From Roseomonas sp. (GTDB lineage: Bacteria; Pseudomonadota; Alphaproteobacteria; Acetobacterales; Acetobacteraceae), in NCBI GenBank assembly GCA_031180725.1, contig JAPSLO010000003.1, positions 150,538 through 214,537 of the forward strand: a stretch of DNA of 64,000 bases, in the 5' to 3' direction. A model generated the notes under the pieces. That model was not told the origin of the DNA. It saw only the letters and a program-made list of their open reading frames with translations, and searched no databases. Within the stretch, counting starts at the first letter, position 1, and each line of letters opens with the position of its first letter. Both the position numbers and the translations under genes were made by a program. Shown here one piece after another: positions 54,842 to 61,743 of the stretch.

Positions 54842-55423
54842 ATGAGCGACAACGCCCCTGCGGCCACACCCAGCCCCGAGAACACGCTGCTGCTGGAGTT
54901 GAAGGACGGCACCGTGACGATCGAGCTGCTGCCCGATCTGGCGCCGCAGCATGTGGAACGCATCAAGACGCTGGCCACGCGCGGCTTCTACGACAACACG
55001 CCCTTCCACCGGGTGATCGAGGGCTTCATGGCCCAGGGCGGCGATCCGACCGGCACGGGCACGGGTGGGTCTGATCTGCCGGACCTGCCGGCCGAGTTCA
55101 GCCCGCCGAACAAGGCGCGTTTCCAGCGCGGCACCTGCGGCATGGCGCGGACGATGAACCCGAACAGCGGCAACAGCCAGTTCTTCATCATGTTCGCCCC
55201 GGCGCCGAGCCTGGACGGCCAATACACCATCTGGGGCCGCGTGACCTCCGGCATGGAGGTGGTGGACAAGATCAAGCGCGGCGGCGGCCCGAACGGGATG
55301 GTGCGGGAGCCGGACCGGGTGAAGTCCATGCGCCTGGCTTCCGCCAGCGCACCGACAGCCGAAACGCCGGCGGAGGAAACGCCGGCAGGTGGGGTTGACA
55401 GCACACCGGCGGCGGACGCCTAA
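54842..55423 (+). CDS. Cyclophilin-type peptidyl-prolyl isomerase, cytoplasmic
   Basis: This 193-residue protein is the second cyclophilin of the tandem pair. Its core is nearly identical to the upstream copy: FYDNTPFHRVIEGFMAQGGD, then GTCGMARTMNPNSGNSQFFI and IWGRVTSGMEVVDKIKRGG. Here the N-terminus is MSDNAPAATPSPENT with no signal peptide, and the C-terminus has a 30-residue Ala/Pro/Glu-rich tail (ETPAEETPAGG). It therefore probably works in the cytoplasm. It is the last gene of the gyrA-coaD unit; a long hairpin follows the stop. Confidence 0.92.
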   Translation: MSDNAPAATPSPENTLLLELKDGTVTIELLPDLAPQHVERIKTLATRGFYDNTPFHRVIEGFMAQGGDPTGTGTGGSDLPDLPAEFSPPNKARFQRGTCGMARTMNPNSGNSQFFIMFAPAPSLDGQYTIWGRVTSGMEVVDKIKRGGGPNGMVREPDRVKSMRLASASAPTAETPAEETPAGGVDSTPAADA

Positions 55424-55430
55424 ACCGGCC

Positions 55431-55460
55431 GCGCCGGTGCGTGTGAGAGCGCACCGGCGC
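55431..55460. terminator. Perfect 11-bp hairpin after the second cyclophilin
   Basis: GCGCCGGTGCG (55431-55441) and CGCACCGGCGC (55450-55460) are exact inverted arms with an eight-base loop, between the stop at 55423 and the tRNA start at 55468. It probably ends the gyrA-coaD-cyclophilin transcript. Confidence 0.65.
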
Positions 55461-55467
55461 ATCGCGT

Positions 55468-55540
55468 GAGCCCGTAGCTCAGCCGGTAGAGCACGTGACT
55501 TTTAATCATGGGGTCGTGGGTTCGAGTCCCACCGGGCTCA
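55468..55540 (+). tRNA. tRNA-Lys (anticodon TTT)
   Basis: A complete cloverleaf: acceptor arms GAGCCCG (55468-55474) and CGGGCTC (55533-55539), D-arm GCTCAGCCGGTAGAGC, anticodon stem-loop GTGACTTTTAATCATG (weak end pairing) with anticodon TTT, and T-arm GTGGGTTCGAGTCCCAC. The discriminator is A at 55540 and CCA is not encoded. A T-run (55555-55561) follows about 15 bases later. The next 2 kb look like acquired DNA. Confidence 0.93.
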
Positions 55541-55923
55541 TAGTGCTTGTCCTAGTTTTTTATCTATCCCGCCGCAGCGGCGCTTAGCCAAGCCGGACAG
55601 CGGCCTAGGGTATGCCGCTGATCCTGGGGCGGGGGGTGCCTATTGCACGGAGCTGCCTGCCGACTCCATGTCGGGTGTGCTTCGCGCCGGCGACGCAGCG
55701 TCGAGCGGAACGGAGATTGCTCTGACGGACGCTTCCCGTGCGCTACGTTCGTGGCGCTCCACGGGCTGGTGTTGAAGCGCCAAGCGGCGCGATCCGTCGG
55801 CTGCGGAGCCGCCAAGTGATGCGGTCGCCGACAGCTGACGGGAGGTGCGGTCCAGAGACGACTTCCACGTGCGGAACGAGCTGTCATAATGCCGCCAAGT
55901 TCAAGTTAGGGATGTATTAGGGC
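55541..55923. other. Gene-free stretch after tRNA-Lys
   Basis: About 380 bases with no supported gene. Right after the tRNA there is a TTTTTT tract, suitable as a terminator. The remainder contains a CCCGTG...CACGGG inverted pair near 55735-55770 and several mixed-composition frames without protein-like features. I could not identify a repeat of the tRNA 3' end (attachment site) here. Confidence 0.4.
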
Positions 55924-56892
55924 ATGATCCGCCGCGCGCGTACTGCTTTAAGTCGGATGAAGGCTGCCCTTGTTGAGGGATTGGAGTTCCGTACTCGGCT
56001 GGAAGATATTGAGAGCCTTACGCGGCGAGCAGTAATTGCGGCAGAGGCCAAACATAACAGCGACGATTCAGAAATTTCGCGGCGCCTCGCAGCGTTGGAA
56101 GCTGAGTTGACGGCTCGCTTAGCCCGTATCGAGGCGAAGGTTGCGGGCGAACCCAGGGCTAAGACAGATCCCTTCAGCAGCTTCGCCGGCAGTGCAGATC
56201 AAGGCTACGGCCACCTTACGTACGCGCAATTCGGTGAAGACCTAATGGTGGCCAACATTTTCTCACTGCTTGGCGTGCACCACCCGACCTATCTGGATGC
56301 AGGCGCCAATCACCCGCTGAATGGGTCCAACACCGCCTTATTCTATGCGCGGGGTAGCCGAGGCGTGATTGTCGAGGCTAACCCCAATTACATGCCTCTC
56401 TGGCGCGAACTCCGCCCTGGCGACGTGGCCGTAAACGTTGGCATCGCCCTTGAAAGAGGAGAAATGCCGTTTCACTTCCTGGACGGCTATTCAGGCCGTA
56501 ATACCTTCTCACGCAGCTATGCCGAAGCATTTATCGGGATGCGGCCGGAGTTCGCGGTGCATGAGGTCCGCTCCATCCCGACCGTGCCAATCAACGACAT
56601 CGTTGATGAGTATTTCAGTGGCCGGTGGCCCGATTTCCTTTCCCTTGACATCGAGGGTCTGGACATACCCGTGCTGGAGACTGCGCGCTTCGACGGCAGC
56701 CACCCGATAGTAATTTGCGTCGAGACGAAGGACGCCACTGGCGTGGACGTTGTTGAGCCTTACCTGGACTTGCTACCGCAACGCGGGTACCGCCCGATAT
56801 TTCGGACATGGGGCAACATGATTGCGGTTCACGAGAGTGTCGCCCCCATTCTCCTTTGCGCCAATGATCAACGCTACCCTCGCCTTGGCTGA
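55924..56892 (+). CDS. FkbM family methyltransferase
   Basis: The 322-residue protein has an N-terminal coiled-coil-like helix of about 75 residues (RRLAALEAELTARLARIEAK) and a C-terminal FkbM methyltransferase domain. The domain begins TYAQFGEDLMVANIFSLLGV and HPTYLDAGANHPLNGSNT, the AdoMet-binding strand and loop, then GSRGVIVEANPNYMPLWREL, and FLSLDIEGLDIPVLE, the FkbM family motif (D-x-E-G), near residue 245. FkbM enzymes O-methylate sugars, lipids or other acceptors, often in surface glycan or secondary-metabolite loci. The base composition is clearly lower in GC than the surrounding genes, and it lies just after a tRNA, which suggests acquisition. Confidence 0.82.
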   Translation: MIRRARTALSRMKAALVEGLEFRTRLEDIESLTRRAVIAAEAKHNSDDSEISRRLAALEAELTARLARIEAKVAGEPRAKTDPFSSFAGSADQGYGHLTYAQFGEDLMVANIFSLLGVHHPTYLDAGANHPLNGSNTALFYARGSRGVIVEANPNYMPLWRELRPGDVAVNVGIALERGEMPFHFLDGYSGRNTFSRSYAEAFIGMRPEFAVHEVRSIPTVPINDIVDEYFSGRWPDFLSLDIEGLDIPVLETARFDGSHPIVICVETKDATGVDVVEPYLDLLPQRGYRPIFRTWGNMIAVHESVAPILLCANDQRYPRLG

Positions 56893-57289
56893 GGCGTACC
56901 AGCGACCGCTAAGCTAACTGCTCGGCGTAGAGCGATCCGACCCCAGGGCGGACAGCGGCTTCGGCGCTAGCCCGCCATTCTCTCCGTGCCAGCGCCTCAT
57001 TGAATAGCGGTGAGCCGAGCGCGGAGGGCAGGGGCGACACGAACGCGGGTGCAGCATCTAGACCGAGGTTCATCTGGCTACGGTTCTGAGCCCGACAGCG
57101 GATGCGCTGCTGCTGCGGCGGCCGCAAGGCGCTGCGTTCTGGCCGCGGCCGATACGCTCGTTGCGTCGGCAACGGCCAGGAAGGTGCGGAGGCACTCAGG
57201 CTGCGTTCATAAGCCCATCTTATCCGAATACGCCGCATTAGAATATTTTTGTTCGCGCGGCTGGGCCTCGGGTTCAGCATCCGCAGGCG
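56893..57289. other. Intergenic stretch with no clear gene
   Basis: About 400 bases between the FkbM gene and the DUF1127 gene. A frame on the minus strand (to about 56909) gives a 120-residue arginine-rich product without recognisable features, possibly a decayed gene. I would not call it. Confidence 0.35.
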
Positions 57290-57571
57290 ATGACATCACC
57301 CTTCGTAACCTCGGACCCAGTTCCGCTCCCGCCGATGCAAGCGCGCCTTTCACGGGCAACAGCGCCGGACCGAGCACGGCTTGCGAACGGCCTCTGCAGG
57401 GCGATGGTGGAAGTCTGGCTCTACCTGTCCTGCTCCCGGCATTCGGGTCTCCGCCAAAGGGAGGCGCTGGAAGAGCTGGAAGATCACCTGCGCCGCGACA
57501 TCGGGCTGTCATCCTGCCCGGCTTCAGCAGTGCCGGAGATCCGGCTCCACCGCGGGCTGCCGAGAGGGTGA
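57290..57571 (+). CDS. DUF1127 domain-containing small protein
   Basis: The 93-residue product carries the short DUF1127 (YjiS-like) motif near its C-terminus: VEVWLYLSCSRHSGLRQREA followed by EELEDHLRRDIGLS, where an Arg-rich helix, L-x-x-L-x-D and RDIGL are the family marks. DUF1127 proteins are 40-100 residues, bind RNA in Agrobacterium and Rhodobacter, and often respond to stress or phosphate. The N-terminal 35 residues (MTSPFVTSDPVPLPP) are low complexity. The start could also be the Met at about residue 16. It lies between the FkbM gene and a GNAT gene on the same strand. Confidence 0.6.
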   Translation: MTSPFVTSDPVPLPPMQARLSRATAPDRARLANGLCRAMVEVWLYLSCSRHSGLRQREALEELEDHLRRDIGLSSCPASAVPEIRLHRGLPRG

Positions 57572-57661
57572 GGGTCCGACCGCATACTCCCGCGCACTGC
57601 CCCCGCGCCTCGCGCGGCCGGGTTCACTCTTCTCCATCCCTCGTCAGAGAAAGACTGGCAC

Positions 57662-58261
57662 ATGCCAACTCAAGCTCAGGCGCCCACCCCGGGCGAGGCG
57701 AACACCGTAGCCGTGTCGGACGCGCCGGCTGTCTCCGCTGTCCGGTCCGCGACGGACGCCGACATGGACGCCGTCGCAGCCATCTACGCGCACTACGTGC
57801 TCTACGGTACCGGCACCTTCGAGACCGCGCCGCCCTCGGCAGAGGAAATGGGCCGGCGGCGCGGGGAGGTCCTGGCACGCGGGCTTCCCTATCTTGTGGC
57901 TGAGGCATCCGACGGCGCTGTCCTCGGCTACGCCTACGCGACCGCCTACCGCCCCCGCGCGGCCTACGCCAACACGGTCGAGAACTCCGTCTATGTCCAC
58001 CGGGACATGGTCGGCCGCGGCATCGGCCGCGCGCTGCTCCGGGCAGTCATCGGGGCGTGTGAGGCGCGAGGCTTCCGGCAGATGGTGGCCGTTGTCGGCG
58101 ACAGTGCGAATCTCGCCTCGGTCCGTCTGCATGAGGCCCTCGGCTTCCGCCAGATCGGCACGCTGCGCTCGGTTGGGCGCAAGCATGGACGATGGCTGGA
58201 TACGGTACTGCTGCAGCGGCCGCTCGGGGATGCCGATACTACGCCGCCGGCCCAGGAATGA
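57662..58261 (+). CDS. GNAT N-acetyltransferase (phosphinothricin/methionine-sulfoximine acetyltransferase type)
   Basis: The 199-residue product matches the Pat/Bar/MddA branch: VRSATDADMDAVAAIYAHYV at the start of the domain, VLYGTGTFETAPPSAEEM, then GYAYATAYRPRAAYANTVE and NSVYVHRDMVGRGIGRALLR, the acetyl-CoA loop (R/Q-x-x-G-x-G), and VGDSANLASVRLHEALGF. The N-terminal 25 residues are Ala/Pro-rich and outside the fold. Members acetylate the amino group of phosphinothricin-like or methionine-derivative amino acids. It has no close partner gene. Confidence 0.85.
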   Translation: MPTQAQAPTPGEANTVAVSDAPAVSAVRSATDADMDAVAAIYAHYVLYGTGTFETAPPSAEEMGRRRGEVLARGLPYLVAEASDGAVLGYAYATAYRPRAAYANTVENSVYVHRDMVGRGIGRALLRAVIGACEARGFRQMVAVVGDSANLASVRLHEALGFRQIGTLRSVGRKHGRWLDTVLLQRPLGDADTTPPAQE

Positions 58262-58391
58262 CGCATCACGCTCGGCGAAGATCGAGCCCGGATGAACCCC
58301 ATGCCGCAATGCGGAATGCGCAGGCCCTCCGGTTGATCCTGCCCGCCTGCCGCGGGAGGATCGCTGGACAGAGCCGGAGGGAACGGAACGG

Positions 58392-59486
58392 ATGCGCATC
58401 GCCAGGGTCGCCACGCGCGCCTTCCGCATTCCGCTGAAGGAGAAGCTGGTCTCCGCCACCCTCTCCCTGACCCATCGCGAATTGCTGTTGGTGACGGTGG
58501 AGACCGAGGACGGCGCCACCGGGACCGGCTGGTGCACCACGCCCGGCGTCGGCGCGCTGGCTGCGCGGGCGCTGATCGAAGCCTACCTGACACCGCTGCT
58601 GATCGGCGAGGATCCGCGCCACACGGAACGGCTCTGGAGCCGCATGTGGACGCATTGCCATTATGCGGGGCCGGGCGGCATCACCACCCTGGCGCTGGCG
58701 CCCATTGACACCGCGCTGTGGGACCTGAGGGCGCGGCAGGCCGGGGAGCCGCTCTACCGCCTGCTCGGCGGCAGCCGCAACGCGGTGCCGGCCTATGCCA
58801 GCGCGATCAACAGCCATCTGGATCAGGAGGCGCTGCTGGCCCAGGTGGAGGGGCACATGCGCGAGGGCTACCAGGCCTTCAAGCTGAAGGTCGGCAGGCC
58901 CGACCCGACGGAGGACGTGGCGCGTTGCTGCGCTGTGCGGGAACTGATCGGGCCGACCCGCGGCCTGCTGCTGGACGCCAATCAGAAATGGACGCCCGCC
59001 GAGGCCGTGCAGCGCTGCCGCGAACTGGCGGAGTTCTGCCCGGCCTTCATCGAGGAGCCATCTCTCTCCGACGACCCGGCGGGGCATGCGCATATCCGCG
59101 CCCAGGCCGGCGTGCCGGTCGCCGTCGGCGAGCAGCTCTGCAACCGCTTCGAGTTCTGGAACTACGTGCGGGCGGGGGCGGCGGACATCCTGCAGCCCTG
59201 CCCGTGGAAGGTCGGCGGCATCACCGAATGGCTGAAGATCGCCGCCCTCGGCGCCTGCGCGAACCTGCCGATCTCGCCGCATGGCGCGGTGGAGCTGACG
59301 GCGCATCTGGCGGCCGCCATCCCGAACAGCCTGGCGGTGGAGAACATCTTCGGCCTCGGCCTGCATGAGGTGGGCGCGACGACGGTGCCTCTGGCGGTGC
59401 GCGACGGCATGATCGCGCTGCCTGAGACGCCTGGCCATGGCGTGGTCTTTGACGGGCCGGCGCTGCGCGAGCACGAGGTCCGATAG
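58392..59486 (+). CDS. Enolase-superfamily protein, mandelate racemase / sugar-acid dehydratase type (1)
   Basis: This 364-residue enzyme has the two-domain enolase-superfamily layout. The barrel shows the family residues: QAFKLKVGRPDPTED with the KxK pair near residue 163, LLDANQKW with the first metal ligand near 198, FIEEPS near 222, VAVGEQLCNRFEF near 245 and the His of LPISPHGAVELT near 300. The N-terminal capping domain (MRIARVATRAFRIPLKEKLV) closes over the ligand. These enzymes abstract a proton next to a carboxylate and then racemise, dehydrate or cycloisomerise it. It is the first of two such genes, ten bases apart from the next, followed by a convergent Bug receptor gene. Confidence 0.88.
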   Translation: MRIARVATRAFRIPLKEKLVSATLSLTHRELLLVTVETEDGATGTGWCTTPGVGALAARALIEAYLTPLLIGEDPRHTERLWSRMWTHCHYAGPGGITTLALAPIDTALWDLRARQAGEPLYRLLGGSRNAVPAYASAINSHLDQEALLAQVEGHMREGYQAFKLKVGRPDPTEDVARCCAVRELIGPTRGLLLDANQKWTPAEAVQRCRELAEFCPAFIEEPSLSDDPAGHAHIRAQAGVPVAVGEQLCNRFEFWNYVRAGAADILQPCPWKVGGITEWLKIAALGACANLPISPHGAVELTAHLAAAIPNSLAVENIFGLGLHEVGATTVPLAVRDGMIALPETPGHGVVFDGPALREHEVR

Positions 59487-59496
59487 GAAACGCCCC

Positions 59497-60669
59497 ATGA
59501 AGATCGCCCGTATCGAGACGCTGCAGGCCGATGGCGGCTGGCGGCTCTGCTGCTTCGTCAAGATCACCACGGATGACGGCATCATCGGCTGGGCCGAGTA
59601 CGGCGAACATACCGGCACGGCCGGGCTCGGCGCCGTCATCGCGAAGCTGGGCGAATTGCTGATCGGCCGCGATCCGCTGGCGATCGAATCCGCCACGGCG
59701 CTGCTGCGCGGGCGCACCATCCAGGCTTCGGGCGGCGTGAACCAGCACGCCATCGCGGCGCTGACCAATGCGCTGCTCGACATCAAGGGCAAGGCACTGG
59801 GCGTGCCGGTGCATCAGTTGCTGGGCGGCGCGGTGCGCGACCGCATTCCGGTCTATTGGTCCCATTGCGGCAGCTACCGCATCCGCCATGCCGCGCTGCT
59901 GGGCGTGCCGCCGATCCGCAGCTACGAGGATTGGGCGCGGCTGGGGGAGGAGGTGCGCCAGCGCGGCTTTCGCGCGCTGAAGACCAGCATCATGCCCTTC
60001 CGCGACGGCGCCTTCACCAATTTCAGCCCGAGCTTCGCTCATACGCCCGGCTGGCCGGAGCTGAACCCGGACCGCGTATTCCTCGCCTCGCTGGACCGCC
60101 AGCTTGCCGCGCTGCGCCAAGGCGCGGGCGAGGAGGTGGAGGTGATGCTGGACGTCAACTTCCACTTCAAGACGGAGGGCTTCGTGGAAGTGGCGCGGGC
60201 GGTCGTGCCGCACCGGCTGATGTGGCTGGAACTGGATACCTACGATCCCGCCGCGCTGGCCCATATCCGCCGGCTCAGCCCATGCCCGATCGCCTCTGCC
60301 GAGGCCTATCTCGGGCGGCGCGAGCTGAAGCGTGTGCTGGATGCCGGAGCGGTGGATGTCGCCATCATCGACGTCGTGTGGAACGGCTATCTGGAAGCGG
60401 TGAAGATGGCCGCGCTGGCGGAAATCCACGAGGTGAACGTGGCGCCGCACAATTACGGCGGGCCGCTGACTGACCTGATGAGCGCGCATTTCGCCGCCGC
60501 CATCCCGAATCTCCGCATCATGGAGATCGACATCGACGACGTGCCCTGGCGGGAGGAATTCGTCACCGTGCCGCCCCGCATCGACGCCGGCACGCTGGTC
60601 GTGCCGCAGACGCCGGGCTGGGGCACGGAGGTGAACGAGGCGGCCGTGCGGGCACGGCCGCCGAAATAG
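59497..60669 (+). CDS. Enolase-superfamily protein, mandelate racemase / sugar-acid dehydratase type (2)
   Basis: This 390-residue protein is the second of the tandem pair but only distantly related to the first. The capping domain begins MKIARIETLQADGGWRLCCF. In the barrel, FRALKTSIMPF near residue 160 has one Lys in place of the usual KxK pair; VMLDVNFHFKTEG gives the first metal ligand, WLELDTYDP the second, and PIASAEAYLGR the third, while VAPHNYGGPLTD supplies the His near 315. The missing second Lys suggests a subgroup with a single acid/base residue, as in several dehydratases. The start is the ATG ten bases after the previous stop. The stop is directly next to the convergent Bug gene stop. 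Confidence 0.85.
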   Translation: MKIARIETLQADGGWRLCCFVKITTDDGIIGWAEYGEHTGTAGLGAVIAKLGELLIGRDPLAIESATALLRGRTIQASGGVNQHAIAALTNALLDIKGKALGVPVHQLLGGAVRDRIPVYWSHCGSYRIRHAALLGVPPIRSYEDWARLGEEVRQRGFRALKTSIMPFRDGAFTNFSPSFAHTPGWPELNPDRVFLASLDRQLAALRQGAGEEVEVMLDVNFHFKTEGFVEVARAVVPHRLMWLELDTYDPAALAHIRRLSPCPIASAEAYLGRRELKRVLDAGAVDVAIIDVVWNGYLEAVKMAALAEIHEVNVAPHNYGGPLTDLMSAHFAAAIPNLRIMEIDIDDVPWREEFVTVPPRIDAGTLVVPQTPGWGTEVNEAAVRARPPK

Positions 60670-61626
60670 CTACTCCACCTGCACCTTTGCGGCGCGGATC
60701 ACCTCCGCCCAGCGCGCCACTTCGCTGCGCAGGAAGGCGGCGTGCGTGGCGGCGTCCGAGACGAAGGGCGCGGCGCCGTTCTGCGCCATGGCGCGCTGCG
60801 TCTCCGCCTGGACCTGCGCCGCCTGCACGGCGGCGTTCAGCCGGGCGATGACGGCTTGCGGCGTTCGGGCAGGGGCGGCCATGCCGTACCAGATGGTGGC
60901 CACCAGGTCTGGGAAGCCGGCTTCCACGACGCTCGGCACCTCCGGCAGCGTGTCGGTGCGCTGGGTGCCGGTGGTGGCCAGCGCGCGCAACTGGCCGGAG
61001 CGGATAAAGGGAATCGAGCTGAACGGCGAATCCATGCTCATCTGCACCTGGCCGGCGATCAGGTCGGTGATGGCCGGCGCCTGGCCGCGATAGGACACGT
61101 GCACCATGTCGAGGCGCTGGCTGTATTTCAGCAGCTCCTGCCCGATATGCGTGATCAGCCCCACGCCGCCGCTGCCGTAGGAGACGCGGCCCGGATTGGC
61201 GCGGATATAGTCCACCAGCTCGCGCAGGCTGTTCACCGGCAGGCGCGGATTGACCACCAGCACCATCGGCGAGGTCGCCCAGGGCGCGACGCCGACGAAA
61301 TCCCGCGACACGCTGTAGCCGGGGCGGGTGTAGAGCGTTTCATTGATGGTGAAGGCAGGCGTGGTGGCAAGCAGCGTGTAGCCGTCGGGCTCGCTCTGGG
61401 CGACCACGGCCGTGCCGATGTTGCCGCCGGCGCCGGTGCGGTTCTCCACCACCACGGGCTGGCCGAGATGCGGCGAGATGGCGCTCGCCATCAGCCGCGC
61501 CTGCAGGTCGCCGCCGCCGCCCGGCGCGAAGGGCACGATCAGCCGGATCGGTCGTTCTGGGTATTCCGCCCGCGCGGCGCTTCCCGCGAACAACACGACC
61601 AGCGCGACAAGCAACAAGCGAAACAT
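60670..61626 (-). CDS. Bug-family tripartite tricarboxylate transporter substrate-binding protein
   Basis: A third Bug receptor, 318 residues. It has a signal peptide (MFRLLLVALVVLFAGSAARA) and the family pattern: PIRLIVPFAPGGGGDLQARL with the APGGG carboxylate loop, VVVENRTGAGGNIGT, then RVSYGSGGVGLITHIGQELL and MVHVSYRGQAPAITDLIAGQ. It faces the two enolase-superfamily genes convergently; the stops touch. The adjacency suggests that it collects a carboxylate used by those enzymes, but it is not in their operon. TctAB subunits are absent from the window. Confidence 0.9.
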   Translation of the reverse strand: MFRLLLVALVVLFAGSAARAEYPERPIRLIVPFAPGGGGDLQARLMASAISPHLGQPVVVENRTGAGGNIGTAVVAQSEPDGYTLLATTPAFTINETLYTRPGYSVSRDFVGVAPWATSPMVLVVNPRLPVNSLRELVDYIRANPGRVSYGSGGVGLITHIGQELLKYSQRLDMVHVSYRGQAPAITDLIAGQVQMSMDSPFSSIPFIRSGQLRALATTGTQRTDTLPEVPSVVEAGFPDLVATIWYGMAAPARTPQAVIARLNAAVQAAQVQAETQRAMAQNGAAPFVSDAATHAAFLRSEVARWAEVIRAAKVQVE

Positions 61627-61712
61627 GCGTTTCCCCCTCCGAGCCGGCTGGCCCCGATTTGGCGGCCTTCATGCCGTAGCGCTCGCGGCGCCGGAAGCGC
61701 GCGCAGCGCCGG

Positions 61713-61727
61713 TTCCGGGATCCGGAA
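61713..61727. terminator. Hairpin after the histidine kinase gene
   Basis: TTCCGG (61713-61718) and CCGGAA (61722-61727) form a perfect six-bp stem with a three-base loop, 17 bases beyond the kinase stop. Confidence 0.4.
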
Positions 61728-61743
61728 TGGTAAGCCGGGCGCC

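Noticed and set aside
55564..55887. A 107-residue minus-strand frame after tRNA-Lys
   Set aside because: Arginine/serine-rich with no conserved pattern; composition looks random.
56909..57280. A 123-residue minus-strand frame after the FkbM gene
   Set aside because: Low-complexity, no ribosome-binding site and no recognisable motif; at most a decayed gene.
57010..57903. A 297-residue plus-strand frame across the DUF1127 and GNAT genes
   Set aside because: It has no domain-like pattern and runs across a gene with a clear GNAT fold in another frame.
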